Positions 43,416 to 53,112 are shown, counted from the stretch's first letter. The stretch: DNA of 64,000 nt from Levilactobacillus andaensis (GCF_016861695.1 NZ_BOLP01000002.1:62001-126000), one strand, 5' to 3'. Made by a program: numbers and translations. Notes: generated from the sequence alone by a model not told the origin.

Positions 43416-44242
43416 TGAACCGCCTGCTAAATGGCCTCCGCACGTTCTGTCTGTTACTGGGGGCGGCCCTCATGCTCCTGCCCTTCATCTGGATGCTGCT
43501 GACCAGCCTCCAACCAGCCAGCACCACGCTCAGTGTGCCGACCAACTGGCTACCGCAAGCCCTGCAGTGGGGTAACTACCTCAACGTTTGGCAGGCAGCT
43601 CCCTTTGCCCGCTACTGTCTCAACTCGCTACTGGTCACCAGTGTCACCACGATTGGCCAACTGCTCACCAGCATTCTGGCGGCTTTTGCCTTCACCCATC
43701 TTCAATTCTACGGCCGCCGCGTTCTCTTTGGCCTGCTACTAGCTCTGATGCTGGTGCCGGGTGAGCTCTTACTGATTCCAAACTTTGTCACGCTGGCCCA
43801 TCTGCACTGGATCAACACCTACGCCGCCCTAGTCGTGCCGTGGCTGGCCAGCATCTTCATGTTCATCACGCTCCATCAGGCCTTCCGTGCACAACCTAAA
43901 ACACTGTACTACGCGGCGCACATCGACGGCGCCAGCGATTGGCAATACCTGTGGCACGTCCTCGTTCCCACCAATCGCCCCATCATCACGGCCGTGGCGT
44001 TGCTCCAGGTCATCGGCTCGTGGAACGCATTCATGTGGCCTTTGATCGTCACCAATGACGACCGGTTGCGCACGTTGCCTGTCGGTCTCATGGCGTTTAC
44101 CAGCGACCAAGGCACCAACTATCCTCTGTTGATGGCCGCAACCGTCTGCGTCATTTTACCCCTGATTCTGCTCTACTTCGGGCTTCAAAAATATCTGATT
44201 CTGGGAATGACCACGTCCCCAGCGAAAGGCAAGTCACTATGA
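43412..44242 (+). CDS. ABC transporter permease, UgpE type
   Basis: 276 residues from the ATG at 43412, again in an ATGA overlap; the open frame extends upstream but without a start signal. Six helices; the EAA loop reads HIDGASDWQYLWHVLVPTNRP. Partner of the preceding permease. It ends in a third ATGA overlap with the binding-protein gene, so all four genes are tightly coupled. Confidence 0.93.
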   Translation: MMNRLLNGLRTFCLLLGAALMLLPFIWMLLTSLQPASTTLSVPTNWLPQALQWGNYLNVWQAAPFARYCLNSLLVTSVTTIGQLLTSILAAFAFTHLQFYGRRVLFGLLLALMLVPGELLLIPNFVTLAHLHWINTYAALVVPWLASIFMFITLHQAFRAQPKTLYYAAHIDGASDWQYLWHVLVPTNRPIITAVALLQVIGSWNAFMWPLIVTNDDRLRTLPVGLMAFTSDQGTNYPLLMAATVCVILPLILLYFGLQKYLILGMTTSPAKGKSL

Positions 44243-45480
44243 AATTATTCCGTTACTTCTTAACCAGCCTCAGCGCTATCCTTCTATTGGGAACACTGAG
44301 CGCCTGTTCTCAGGCTAAAACGACCACTAACAAACGGGTCACCATCACCTTCTGGCACGGGATGACCGGTGACCACCAACAAGCACTTAACAAAATGATT
44401 CAGGACTTCAACCACTCTCAATCGACCTATAAGGTGGTCGGGAGCTCACAGGGAAACTTCGGCAACGTCCAGCAAAAAATCACAGCGGCCGCAAAGTCCC
44501 ACACGCTGCCAACGATGGCCCAGACGACCTATACCGACGTCCCCGACTACGTTCACGGCAACTTCATCGTGCCGTTGAACGCCTACGTTGACTCGGCCAA
44601 GCTCAAGCAGGTGGTCCCGAGCCTGCGCCAATCCAGCCAGTATCAAGGGAAAACGTACGCCTGGCCATTTTCCAAGTCCGCACGGATTCTCTTCTATAAT
44701 CGTGACCTGCTCAAAAAGACTGGCCTACGGGTTCCGCGGACTTGGGGCGAGCTGCAACGCGACAGTGTGCGGGCCAAGGCTCAAGGACTGAATGGTCTCG
44801 CCCTCGATCAGAGTTTCACGGCGGAACTAAACAATTTAGCCACGCAAGCGGGCACACCATTAATGACACCGCATCCCCAACTAACCAGCCCGAAAATGAT
44901 TGCGGCGACCCACGTGATCACGGACATGCTCAAGCAGAAAACGGCCACGACGGCGGGCACGGACGGCTTCGGCAACGTCAAATTTTTCAAGGGCAAGACC
45001 CTCTTCTATAGTGGCTCGTCCGCGGCACTCGGCATCATGGCCGCCAGCACACCTAAGGGATTCCACTGGAGAACGGCCGTCCTGCCGAGCTATCGCGGGA
45101 AGTCTGCGACCAGCATTTCCGGCAACGACCTCGTGCTCTTCAAGTCAGCATCTAAAGCCCAACGTAAGGGCGCGGCGGCCTTCATGCAGTTCTTGTTGAC
45201 CAAACGAGAGACCGTGAAGTGGGCCAAGGCCACGGGCTATCTGCCACTGACGAAGACGGCATTGAAGAGCCAAGACTATCGCCAGTACTTGGCCAAGAAT
45301 CCAACGGCTAAAGCGGCGGTCAAGTCCCTCCCCATCGGCTTTCAAGACAAGGCGTTCTATGGCTACAGCACGCAACTGAATGCGGTCAATCAGACTGTGA
45401 GCCAGTTGAGCACGCTGGAGGTCACACCAGAAAAGGGATTGGCCCAACTCAAAGCCCAATTGAATCGCGAACAGAAATAA
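44239..45480 (+). CDS. Substrate-binding lipoprotein, UgpB-like
   Basis: 413 residues with a lipoprotein signal peptide (lipobox LSAC, Cys at about 23). The mature protein begins with VTITFWHGMTGDHQQALNKM, the UgpB/MalE-type N-terminus of cluster 1 binding proteins; WHGM and PAYSG-like YSGSSAALGIMAA are close to glycerol-3-phosphate binders. It captures the ligand on the outer face and delivers it to the two permeases. Imported glycerol phosphate or glycerophosphodiester would supply carbon and phosphate. Specificity is inferred only from family resemblance. Confidence 0.9.
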   Translation: MKLFRYFLTSLSAILLLGTLSACSQAKTTTNKRVTITFWHGMTGDHQQALNKMIQDFNHSQSTYKVVGSSQGNFGNVQQKITAAAKSHTLPTMAQTTYTDVPDYVHGNFIVPLNAYVDSAKLKQVVPSLRQSSQYQGKTYAWPFSKSARILFYNRDLLKKTGLRVPRTWGELQRDSVRAKAQGLNGLALDQSFTAELNNLATQAGTPLMTPHPQLTSPKMIAATHVITDMLKQKTATTAGTDGFGNVKFFKGKTLFYSGSSAALGIMAASTPKGFHWRTAVLPSYRGKSATSISGNDLVLFKSASKAQRKGAAAFMQFLLTKRETVKWAKATGYLPLTKTALKSQDYRQYLAKNPTAKAAVKSLPIGFQDKAFYGYSTQLNAVNQTVSQLSTLEVTPEKGLAQLKAQLNREQK

Positions 45481-45481
45481 T

Positions 45482-45527
45482 AAAAATCAGGACAAGCCTC
45501 CCGCATGAAGGTTTGTCCTGATTTTTT
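45482..45527 (+). terminator. Terminator of the ABC operon
   Basis: AAAATCAGGACAA and TTGTCCTGATTTT with an inner CCT/AGG pair; seven T follow. Confidence 0.95.
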
Positions 45528-45737
45528 TAGGATCACCGTTTAAGTCGATTGCTTAGAGCGACGTTATGGTGGTGTTATTTATCCGCATGTTTTTAAAATA
45601 CGATTTCAGCAGTTTCCGCCTTGGTGCCTGGGCAGAACCGCGGGAAACATTACTACTAATACAGTATCAGAAATCATCTCCGCCAGCATGATAATGGTTT
45701 CTTTAAGTAACTGTATTTGTTCTTTCTTTGCCTCCAG

Positions 45738-46445
45738 TTAAGCTAGACTTTGAATCAGGCTCCCCAAGGTATTCCCAAAATTAATTACTGAAGTTACTGC
45801 CAAATCTTCATTATCCCCGGTAATCTGTAATGCTTCCAATTTGTCAGCCATCGCAGCTAAGTCTGCATTTTGAGATTTGCTAAAACGACCCTTAAACAGA
45901 TTGTAAACCTTTAACAGCGCTGTTCTGTCCATCTTATTTTCATCCGCTCCAGAGCCGTAGGAGTAAGGACTCATTAGCTGACCACCCAGATCTTCGTAGC
46001 TATCATAAGTTCCAATTGAATGGTCTTGTAACCCTGAACTAGCCGACATCATAGCCCGACTGAACGAAACAGAATCATTAGCTATCATCTTAGCTTTATT
46101 CACCGGTGCCTTGCCCGCCGTCAAATACTTCTTATAGATCCAGCCAGACTTGTTACCAGCCTTGATATAGGCCAAAGTGCCCTTCTTACCATTGTTCTTA
46201 ATGACAGCTTGCTTCGTCACGTACCAGGTCGTGTACTTGTAATGCTTCATCACATAGTGGCGTTTGCTCAGCTTGGCACTCGTGTAAATGTTCCCTTTCT
46301 TCCCATGATAGGCTTGACTAGCCACACTGGTCGTTGAAATGACCTTCACACGGCTCTTGGCGCTAGCCGACGTCGTTGCGGCTGGGACAACTAAAGCTAA
46401 ACTTAATGTAGCTAAGACACTTGCTTTAACAAATTTTTTCATCAT
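45738..46445 (-). CDS. Secreted protein with SH3-like wall-binding motif
   Basis: 235 residues from the ATG at 46445 (GGGAG eight bases before; ATG follows twice). Signal peptide with ASA cleavage near residue 27. Residues 30-115 (GKKGNIYTSAKLSKRHYVMKH, AGNKSGWIYKKYL) resemble the SLAP/SH3-like repeats that bind walls in lactobacilli and the C-terminal repeats of the giant protein at 17.7 kb. The remaining helical domain (about 120-235) is of unknown function. Cotranscribed with the preceding secreted protein. Confidence 0.75.
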   Translation of the reverse strand: MMKKFVKASVLATLSLALVVPAATTSASAKSRVKVISTTSVASQAYHGKKGNIYTSAKLSKRHYVMKHYKYTTWYVTKQAVIKNNGKKGTLAYIKAGNKSGWIYKKYLTAGKAPVNKAKMIANDSVSFSRAMMSASSGLQDHSIGTYDSYEDLGGQLMSPYSYGSGADENKMDRTALLKVYNLFKGRFSKSQNADLAAMADKLEALQITGDNEDLAVTSVINFGNTLGSLIQSLA

Positions 46446-46463
46446 ATTTTTCTCTCCCATATT

Positions 46464-47012
46464 TTAGTTATTTTCAGCCCACAGCACAGTCCCTTTAGGA
46501 TTGAAATGCTTGGCCATCTTCTTCGATGAATAGGAATATCTCCAGTTAACAGGTCTCGAGTTCGCGTTAAGCTCCTTAAGCACCTTAACCTTCTTGCCTT
46601 TATAGGTCTTGGTCGTCACCTTTTGATTGAGCACAGCACCCATATCATTTACCGTCTTCCAGCTGTCTAACATCCACCAAGGACTAGAACCAACAACCCC
46701 ATTACCCATCTTAAAGGCAAAAGCCCAATCTTGATTTGTCTCGGTAATCGTAGGCCATTTTTTATTCGGGTTAAAGTAATGTAGGACGTCACCAGTGTTC
46801 TTCTTAGCGGTAATCTTCGTCCGTGCATAATGACCCTTTTCGTAGCGATACCAAGTCCGCCGCATATTCTTGGGATATGACTTCAACAGCGTCTTCTTTG
46901 CCGATTGAACCTTGGTTGCTGCTTGGGCGGTAGTCGTTGGTGTCGTGACGATTGCCACGGCCCCCATCGTTCCGGCCACTAACAGTGAGCCAATCAATTT
47001 TGACAATTTCAT
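46464..47012 (-). CDS. Secreted hypothetical protein, 182 residues
   Basis: Signal peptide with AQAA cleavage at about residue 32, then a basic domain rich in aromatic residues and Lys (TWYRYEKGHYARTKI, SPWWMLDSWKT). No Cys in the mature part, and no anchor. I do not know its family; basic, aromatic secreted proteins of this size are common on lactobacillus surfaces. It lies 18 bp before the SH3-like protein gene, so both are probably exported together. AGGAGGGG precedes the ATG. Confidence 0.72.
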   Translation of the reverse strand: MKLSKLIGSLLVAGTMGAVAIVTTPTTTAQAATKVQSAKKTLLKSYPKNMRRTWYRYEKGHYARTKITAKKNTGDVLHYFNPNKKWPTITETNQDWAFAFKMGNGVVGSSPWWMLDSWKTVNDMGAVLNQKVTTKTYKGKKVKVLKELNANSRPVNWRYSYSSKKMAKHFNPKGTVLWAENN

Positions 47013-47113
47013 CCTTAAATCCCCTCCTAATGTTTCTATTAATAATTAGTACCAACTCATAAACCTCATTATACAAAACGGGGGTGACATAATATGTCAT
47101 TTCAAACGTCGCC

Positions 47114-47157
47114 ACGAAAAAAAACGCCTAATAGTTTAATAACTACTAAGCGTTTTA
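47114..47157 (-). terminator. Terminator after the WYL regulator
   Basis: Minus-strand AACGCTTAGTAGT and ACTATTAGGCGTT pair with few wobbles, followed by eight T. Confidence 0.85.
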
Positions 47158-47159
47158 CT

Positions 47160-48122
47160 CTATTCGTATTGTTCTAAGGTGGCCTGCAGCATCGCCCGCA
47201 TCCGATCCACCAGCGAGACCGGCGACAAGACACGTAATCCGGCGCCCTGACTGAGGAGCCACAGCACGGCCCCATCAATTTTCACGTAAGCCTCAATCAC
47301 GTAACTGCCATCCGGATATTCTCTAATCACGCGTGACCCCGGAAAATGGTCGAGCGCCGTCTGGACGTAATTGTAATACCGAAAACGAATCCGCGTGAGC
47401 GACCCGGAGTCCAGGAGGTAAGCGTAGTTGCGGTGTTCCTGCAGGGAGTAACGTTCATCATAATCGAGCTTCTCACCCGGGAGTTTCTCCTGGATGGCCT
47501 GAATCCGGTCCAAGCGGTAAAGCCAATACCCCGCGTGTTCTTCACTCAACATCGCCACATAAAAGTAGTAGGTTTCGAAAAACAACGCGACTGGTTGGGC
47601 GTGGTGCACCTGGGCATGGGTCTCGCCCGGGCGACTGCTGCGATAAGTGAAGACCATCCGTTGATTCTGTGTGATACAACTAGCCACTTCCCGCAACACG
47701 TGCAAAAGCGGCTTGCTGCGCGACAACGGCACGTAACTGCCCCGCGAAGGCGTCAATTGCTGGCGCATGGCGTCCTGCATCACTGGCGACAGACCCGAAC
47801 TGAGGTAGTCGAGCGTTCCCGATAGCTCCGTTTGATTCAGCGCCCGCGACCCCAACAGAATGTTGCTCATTGCCAACACCATTTCAGCATCAGTCTCTTC
47901 ACTTCGTCGCGACAGACGATAGGTGCCGTGCTCTTCAATGAGGTTCCTGACTGTATATTCGGATAACGCGCGGCGAATGTAGGCAAAATCCCGTTGGCTG
48001 GTCCGTTCGCTGACGGCATATTTGGCGGCGATTTTCTCCGCTTGCAACGTTTTCCCAGCCATCAACTGGACCATTAATTCCGCAATTCGCTGATTACTCT
48101 GCACGCTATTCACCCCGCTCAT
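47160..48122 (-). CDS. HTH/WYL-domain transcriptional regulator
   Basis: 320 residues. An N-terminal DeoR-like winged helix (AEKIAAKYAVSERTSQRDFAYIRRAL) is followed by a WYL domain, a ligand-sensing fold, with QPVALFFETYYFYVAML in the expected position and a C-terminal WCX extension. WYL regulators respond to nucleotides or DNA damage in many bacteria and control metabolism in others. It starts 54 bp after the oxidoreductase gene and may be cotranscribed with it. No good Shine-Dalgarno is seen, so the start is uncertain. Confidence 0.86.
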   Translation of the reverse strand: MSGVNSVQSNQRIAELMVQLMAGKTLQAEKIAAKYAVSERTSQRDFAYIRRALSEYTVRNLIEEHGTYRLSRRSEETDAEMVLAMSNILLGSRALNQTELSGTLDYLSSGLSPVMQDAMRQQLTPSRGSYVPLSRSKPLLHVLREVASCITQNQRMVFTYRSSRPGETHAQVHHAQPVALFFETYYFYVAMLSEEHAGYWLYRLDRIQAIQEKLPGEKLDYDERYSLQEHRNYAYLLDSGSLTRIRFRYYNYVQTALDHFPGSRVIREYPDGSYVIEAYVKIDGAVLWLLSQGAGLRVLSPVSLVDRMRAMLQATLEQYE

Positions 48123-48176
48123 CAATTTACATAATATATCAGTAATTATGGGGCGAAACTGGTTAAAAGTAAACCG

Positions 48177-49178
48177 CTAAAAGTGAATCAAGACTTTCCC
48201 TTTAGGATGACCGGTGGCAACTAGCTTAAGCGCCTCGTTGATATCGGCTAATTTAAAGGGCGTTGGGTCGACTGCTGGCATGATCTGCGCTTCTTCTACC
48301 AATCGAGTGATGGTCCGCAACTGCTTGCCATCACTTCGGACGAAGATAAAGCGGTACTGGCCGCCAACCTGTCTGGCCTGCCGATCAAGCTTCAGCCCAG
48401 CGAGGGTGAACAGCGTCGTCTTCCAGAATGGTAAATTGCGGTCCTTGGCGAATTGGCGGTTAGGCCCCATGCGCAGGGATAGCAGCCGGCCACCGCGCTT
48501 CAGCACCTGCAGTTCATGGTCATATTCCTTAGGCCCGATGGTATCGATCACATAATCCACGGGGTCGAGTTCTTCCCAATAGTTCTCTTTGTGATAGTCA
48601 AAGTAATTCGTGACCCCTTGCGCCAAAAGTTGTTCTTTGGCCCGGGCGTTACCACTAACACTGACCTTCATGCCCATCGCCTTGGCAATCGGAATCGCCA
48701 TTTGACCGAATGAGCCAGACCCACCGGGAATCATCACCGATTGGCCAGGCCGAGCGCCCAGCTCTTCATGTAGGCCTTGGTAAGCCGTCAAACCAGTCAA
48801 GGGAACTGCGGCACTGTGGTCGAAGTCCATTCCCGCCGGCATCGGCGCCAGCGCATCCTGGTCGACCGCCACGTATTCGGCGAAGGCTCCGATCTTGGTG
48901 AGTGGCAACCGCGCGTAGACCTTGTCACCGACTTTAAAATCGGTAACCTGTTGCCCCACGGCCGACACGACGCCGGACAGCTCGTTGCCCATGGTAACTG
49001 GCCGGGCGTAGTCTTGAATCAGCTTGACGCTACCAGTCCCAATCAACATTTCCAGGGGATTGACGGCAGCCGCTTTGACCTGGACGAGAACCTCGGAATC
49101 GGTAATTTTTGGTGTTGGCACTTCCCGGACGACGAGTTTGAAATCTTGTTGGTACTTGTCTAATTGCGCTGCTTGCAT
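48177..49178 (-). CDS. NADP-dependent oxidoreductase, quinone/enoyl reductase type
   Basis: 333 residues of the zinc-free medium-chain dehydrogenase family: GNELSGVVSAVG, KVGDKVYAR, and the NADPH-binding GGSGSFGQMAIPIAKAMG. It reduces quinones or alpha,beta-unsaturated carbonyls. Divergent from a TetR gene at 49337, with an inverted operator-like array between them (49226-49282). The arrangement suggests induction by a reactive or toxic compound. Start behind GGGGGATC, ATG at 49178. Confidence 0.92.
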   Translation of the reverse strand: MQAAQLDKYQQDFKLVVREVPTPKITDSEVLVQVKAAAVNPLEMLIGTGSVKLIQDYARPVTMGNELSGVVSAVGQQVTDFKVGDKVYARLPLTKIGAFAEYVAVDQDALAPMPAGMDFDHSAAVPLTGLTAYQGLHEELGARPGQSVMIPGGSGSFGQMAIPIAKAMGMKVSVSGNARAKEQLLAQGVTNYFDYHKENYWEELDPVDYVIDTIGPKEYDHELQVLKRGGRLLSLRMGPNRQFAKDRNLPFWKTTLFTLAGLKLDRQARQVGGQYRFIFVRSDGKQLRTITRLVEEAQIMPAVDPTPFKLADINEALKLVATGHPKGKVLIHF

Positions 49179-49225
49179 AGTTAAATGATCCCCCTTGGAT
49201 GTGTTGGTAAATTAATTTAATTTCC

Positions 49226-49282
49226 GTAACTTTTGTCAAAGTGTAAGTCATTTAGTAACAAAAGTCAAATAAAGTTACTTTT
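49226..49282. promoter_or_regulatory. Operator-like inverted repeats between oxidoreductase and tetR
   Basis: ACTTTTGT (49229-49236) and its exact inverse ACAAAAGT (49258-49265) within TAACTTTTGTCA/TAACAAAAGTCA arms (10 of 12 matching). A third GTTACTTTT lies at about 49274. Probable binding sites of the adjacent TetR regulator, controlling both genes. Confidence 0.6.
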
Positions 49283-49336
49283 CCCCATTTTGTGCTACAC
49301 TAGATAGAAAGCTATTCAAGGAGGTCGCCAACACCT

Positions 49337-49888
49337 ATGGCACAACTGACTCGCACTAAAATTATCGATGTCGCCGAAACCCTCATCTCGCAAACCGGCG
49401 ACGCTGCCGTCACCTTAGACCAAATCGCGCAGGAATTGGGCATCACCCACGCCGCCCTCTACAAACATTTCCAGAACAAACGGGATCTGTGGGAAGCCGT
49501 CTCCGCTGCCTGGTTCCAACGAACGATTATCGCGGAGATCACCGTCGACGCCACGTTGCCGCCCGAGGACCAGCTGCACGCGTGGCTCTGGGCTTTCGTG
49601 AACGCCAAAAAAAGGGCGTATAACACGAATCCCCAGATGTTTACGCTCAATACCCGTTACATCGACAACAACCCCACAGCCCTCCGCACAGTGCTGACTA
49701 GCGCCTATCAGGTTATCGATGACATCTTAGGCTACCACGATGCCAACTTTGAACGTGCAGAAACGATTCTGGCAACGTTTTCCGCCTTCACCCTGCCGAA
49801 TTTCAAGGACAGCTGGAACGCACCGGACTATGAGCAACGGTTTGAGCTGACTTGGAAGTTGATTGCACCTGGGTTGAAAACATTTTAA
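49337..49888 (+). CDS. TetR-family repressor
   Basis: 183 residues. The N-terminal helix-turn-helix reads VTLDQIAQELGITHAALYKHFQNKRDLWEAV, a canonical TetR DNA-binding domain; the C-terminal part is the helical ligand-binding domain (TetR_C-like). AAGGAGG precedes the ATG. It is divergent from the quinone-reductase-like gene and is expected to repress it and itself. A strong terminator follows, directly next to the second structured repeat. Confidence 0.93.
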   Translation: MAQLTRTKIIDVAETLISQTGDAAVTLDQIAQELGITHAALYKHFQNKRDLWEAVSAAWFQRTIIAEITVDATLPPEDQLHAWLWAFVNAKKRAYNTNPQMFTLNTRYIDNNPTALRTVLTSAYQVIDDILGYHDANFERAETILATFSAFTLPNFKDSWNAPDYEQRFELTWKLIAPGLKTF

Positions 49889-49898
49889 CCTGATTGTC

Positions 49899-49939
49899 GT
49901 AAAAACGCGTTCGGAAGATTATTCCGGACGCGCTTTTTG
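49899..49939 (+). terminator. Terminator after the TetR gene
   Basis: GCGTTCGGAA and TTCCGGACGC pair (10 bp, one G-U) with T tails. Confidence 0.92.
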
Positions 49940-49941
49940 CT

Positions 49942-50144
49942 GTAGAACACAATCAGAGCCGGAGGAGGACAGGGATGTAGTCGGCCGTGGAGGTGCTGTT
50001 AGCTGGCGATCCTTTAGCCGGCTTACAGCACGGGCGACTTTGAAGACGCGTGGTCTTCGTGGCTTCAAAGCGAGCGAGAAGACTGGTGTCCTTCCAGGCT
50101 GAAGCGTCCCCACAGCAGGCGGAATCCCTGGCAGCCGCAGTGCG
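49942..50144 (+). repeat. Structured intergenic repeat, copy 2 (candidate ncRNA or RNA element)
   Basis: Same element as 2573-2774, same orientation. The stems are kept in + sense: GTCGGC (49980-49985) with GCTGGC (50002-50007) through two G-U pairs; CTTTGAAG (50038-50045) with CTTCAAAG (50063-50070), a U-A to G-C swap against copy 1; inner CGCG/CGTG keeps pairing by G-U. The G-U changes would be mismatches on the other strand. The GGAGGAGG and the final 40 bases are almost unchanged between copies. Confidence 0.75.
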
Positions 50145-50173
50145 TAGTTAACCGCCTTAGGTCGCACTCTGCA

Positions 50174-50211
50174 TAAAAAAAGAGACCAGCTCATTTCTGA
50201 GCTGGCCTCCC
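50174..50211 (-). terminator. Terminator of the phosphoketolase gene
   Basis: Minus-strand GAGGCCAGCTCA and TGAGCTGGTCTC pair fully (one G-U) with a tetraloop; seven T follow. Confidence 0.95.
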
Positions 50212-50239
50212 GAGTTTTAATTAACGTTGAATTAAAGAA

Positions 50240-52699
50240 TTACTTCTTTAATGGCGTCCATTGCCACTTCGTAAATTCTTCGATATCGCGACCTTCGTCA
50301 CGAGTGATCTTCATGTGCTTAGCTAAGATAGTGTCCATCTTGGCATCGAAGGCCTTACCGGCAGCTTCGTCGATAACACCCTTAGCAATCAAGGTGTTAA
50401 CTGCGTCCTTGGCTTGGTGGAACCGGTCAAGTTCGGAGTAGACACGCATGTCGTAAGCAGTAGTGATGTCACCATCTTCACGGTAACCATGGACATGTAA
50501 GCCCAAGTGTTGACGTTCGTAGAAGAAGGATTCAATCAAGTCTTCGTAACCGTGGAAACCAAAGACAACAGGAGTCCCGGATTCGCCGAAGAATGAGCTG
50601 AATTCAGCATCGCTCAAGGCACGTTCGTCGTTCAGAGGCCCGTTCTTCTTTTGAAGACGTTCCAATTCAACAACGTTGACGTAACGCATCTTAACAGCTG
50701 GGAATGCAGCATTGAGCAAGTCAATGGCAGCCAACGTTTCGATGGTAGGTTCAACACCGGCAGAAGCAAAGACGATATCAGCATCTTCACCTTCAGCAAC
50801 AGTGGAAGCCCAGTCGATAGTCTTCAAACCAGTGTTAGCCAGTTCTTCAGCTTCGGCAACGGAGAACCATTGTTGACGTGGTTGCTTAGAAGCAACGATA
50901 TGGTTCAACTTTTGACGGTCCTTGAAGGCGCGGTCAAATACAGCCAAGAGTGAGTTAGCATCTGCTGGCAGGTATTGGCGAATGAAGTCAGACTTCTTTT
51001 CGGACAAGTGGGTCAGCATACCTGGGTCTTGGTGGGTGTAACCGTTATGGTCTTGTTGGAATACGGTTGAAGTTGAAACCAGGTTCAATGATGGGTAATC
51101 ATTACGCCATGGTTCAGCAGCAGCCTGACGGATCCACTTGAAGTGTTGAGTCGTCATTGAGTCGACAACGCGCAAGAATGATTCGTAAGACGTGAACACA
51201 CCGGTACGACCAGTTAAGGTGTAACCTTCAAGCCAACCTTCAGCTTGGTGTTCTGATAATTGAGCATCCAAGATACGGCCTTCTGGGGCTTCGTATTGGT
51301 CGTTTGGTTCCTTGACCTTACTCATCCATTGACGGTTAGTGATCTTGAACATTTCCCAAAGACGGTTAGACATCGTTTCGTCAGGTCCGAATACACGGAA
51401 TGACGTTGGGTTCTTCGTGGCAACGCCAGCAAAGAAGGTTGACAGAACGTTCATATCCATGTTCTTGTTGCCATCTGGCAATTGAGTCCCACGGTTATTT
51501 TCGTTGATGTCGTTAGCGAAGTCTTTCCAGTTTGGTAAGTCGAGCGTTTCAGGCTTTTCGCCACGAGCACGGCCACCATTAGCAACTGGGTTAGCAGCCA
51601 TCCGCTTGTCGCCCTTAGGAGCGAAGTCAGCGACTTCTGCCTTCAATGAACCATCCGTGTTGAATAATTCAGCAGGCTTGTATGAGTTCATCCAAGCTTC
51701 GAATTCTGGAAGTTCGTCAAGCTTACCTTGTGCTAAGCCAAGTGGAACTTGGTGAGCACGGAAGGAGCCTTCGATTGGTTCGCCAGCTGGGTTCGTCTTA
51801 GGACCGCCCCAACCTTTAGGCAAACGAGCGATAACGACTGGCCAAGCAGCAACTTCGCCGTCTTGGTACTTGCCGTTTTCACGGGCGTCTTTTTGGATTT
51901 GCTTGATGTCAGCGATAGCTTGGTCAAATAACTTAGCAGCTTTTTCGTGGTAAGTCATGTAATCATGGATATCGTCGTTTTCAAGGAAACGAGGTGACCA
52001 GCCTAAACCTTCGAAGAACTTAGCGATGTTTTCATCGCTCATCCGTGAGAAGAGAGTTGGGTTGGAGATCTTGAATCCGTTTAAGTCAAGAATAGGTAAT
52101 ACGGCACCATCGTTCTTAGGGTTCAAGAACTTGATGGAATGCCATGCAGTCATGGCTGGGCCAGTTTCAACTTCCCCATCACCAACAACCGTAAAGGCGA
52201 TTTGGTCTGGGTTGTCTAAGACAGCACCAGTAGCATGTGAAAGTGAGTAACCAAGTTCCCCACCTTCGTGGAGTGAACCAGGCGTTTGGGCAGTCATGTG
52301 GGAACCAATTCCACCAGGGAATGAGAACCGCTTGTACAGACGTGACATCCCTTCAAGGTCCTGAGTGATTTCAGGGTAAGCATCCGTGTACGTGCCGTCC
52401 AAGTAAGAGTTAGTTACCATTACTTGACCACCATGACCAGGGCCACCGATATAGAACATGTTCAAGCCGTACTTGTTGATCAGACGGTTAGCGTGCGCAT
52501 ACAGGAAAGTTTGTCCTGAAATAGTACCCCAGTGTCCGATAGGCTTAACCTTAACGTCGTCCTTTTGGATTGGTGTGTTCGTAACTGAGAACAATGGGTT
52601 GCTCTTCAGGAAGATCATACCACCGGAAAGGTACGTTGTAGCACGCCACCAAGCGTCAACTTTTTCCAAGTAAGACTTGGAATCAAAATCTACTGCCAT
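50240..52699 (-). CDS. xpkA: Xylulose-5-phosphate/fructose-6-phosphate phosphoketolase
   Basis: 819 residues, full length. Thiamine-diphosphate site: GPGHGGQV early, and [16 protein letters not shown] with NGFKISNPT for the Mg/diphosphate. Phosphoketolase signatures are [12 protein letters not shown] and SFRVFGPDE. It splits xylulose 5-phosphate (or fructose 6-phosphate) with phosphate to acetyl phosphate and glyceraldehyde 3-phosphate (or erythrose 4-phosphate). That is the key step of heterolactic fermentation. Strong GAAGGAG site; codon use is highly biased, as expected for an abundant protein. Monocistronic, with its own promoter and terminator. Confidence 0.97.
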   Translation of the reverse strand: MAVDFDSKSYLEKVDAWWRATTYLSGGMIFLKSNPLFSVTNTPIQKDDVKVKPIGHWGTISGQTFLYAHANRLINKYGLNMFYIGGPGHGGQVMVTNSYLDGTYTDAYPEITQDLEGMSRLYKRFSFPGGIGSHMTAQTPGSLHEGGELGYSLSHATGAVLDNPDQIAFTVVGDGEVETGPAMTAWHSIKFLNPKNDGAVLPILDLNGFKISNPTLFSRMSDENIAKFFEGLGWSPRFLENDDIHDYMTYHEKAAKLFDQAIADIKQIQKDARENGKYQDGEVAAWPVVIARLPKGWGGPKTNPAGEPIEGSFRAHQVPLGLAQGKLDELPEFEAWMNSYKPAELFNTDGSLKAEVADFAPKGDKRMAANPVANGGRARGEKPETLDLPNWKDFANDINENNRGTQLPDGNKNMDMNVLSTFFAGVATKNPTSFRVFGPDETMSNRLWEMFKITNRQWMSKVKEPNDQYEAPEGRILDAQLSEHQAEGWLEGYTLTGRTGVFTSYESFLRVVDSMTTQHFKWIRQAAAEPWRNDYPSLNLVSTSTVFQQDHNGYTHQDPGMLTHLSEKKSDFIRQYLPADANSLLAVFDRAFKDRQKLNHIVASKQPRQQWFSVAEAEELANTGLKTIDWASTVAEGEDADIVFASAGVEPTIETLAAIDLLNAAFPAVKMRYVNVVELERLQKKNGPLNDERALSDAEFSSFFGESGTPVVFGFHGYEDLIESFFYERQHLGLHVHGYREDGDITTAYDMRVYSELDRFHQAKDAVNTLIAKGVIDEAAGKAFDAKMDTILAKHMKITRDEGRDIEEFTKWQWTPLKK

Positions 52700-52778
52700 G
52701 AATTCTACACTCCTTCGTGTCGTTGAGTTGCATCTTCTAAATTAACATCAATGAGTCAGAGTCAATTTGTATTCTTTA

Positions 52779-52806
52779 ACTATACTAAACTTTTCGAAAA
52801 AGTCAA
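52779..52806 (-). promoter_or_regulatory. Promoter of the phosphoketolase gene
   Basis: Minus-strand TTGACT (52801-52806), 16-bp spacer, TATAGT (52779-52784), giving a leader of about 75 nt. No cre match was noticed here. Confidence 0.72.
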
Positions 52807-53080
52807 CCTTTTTCTAAAGTGGTACGACCCAATATCTGGACAAATCACTTTTCATAGCTAGCACAGCTTGCAAATTCCGTACCGAAATCGACCGTTTGCG
52901 TTCGCCACGACCCTTCTATCGGTTGCCACGACTTGTTTTCCCAGAAACTGAATTCAAAATCCGAATTTCGTTCTCAGTATACCAGATTTTTACCGTGAAG
53001 CATCGTGGTTTACTCGTGTCTGGAAGATTTTCTTTGCGGAAACTGACCATTTTCACTTTCAAACGGGGTCGATTTACACG
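52807..53080. other. Intergenic stretch upstream of phosphoketolase
   Basis: No recognised gene. An open frame at 52896-53213 runs into the end of the glycosyltransferase gene in antisense and has no ribosome binding site. Nothing else seen. Confidence 0.5.
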
Positions 53081-53112
53081 AAAAAAGACTAAGCCGATGA
53101 GTGACTTAGTCC
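53081..53112 (-). terminator. Terminator after the glycosyltransferase
   Basis: Minus-strand GACTAAG and CTTAGTC pair, followed by six T. Confidence 0.85.

Noticed and set aside
49919-50194. Minus-strand frame of 91 codons over structured repeat copy 2
   Set aside because: Same reasons as copy 1; it also begins inside unrelated flanking sequence and ends in the tetR terminator.
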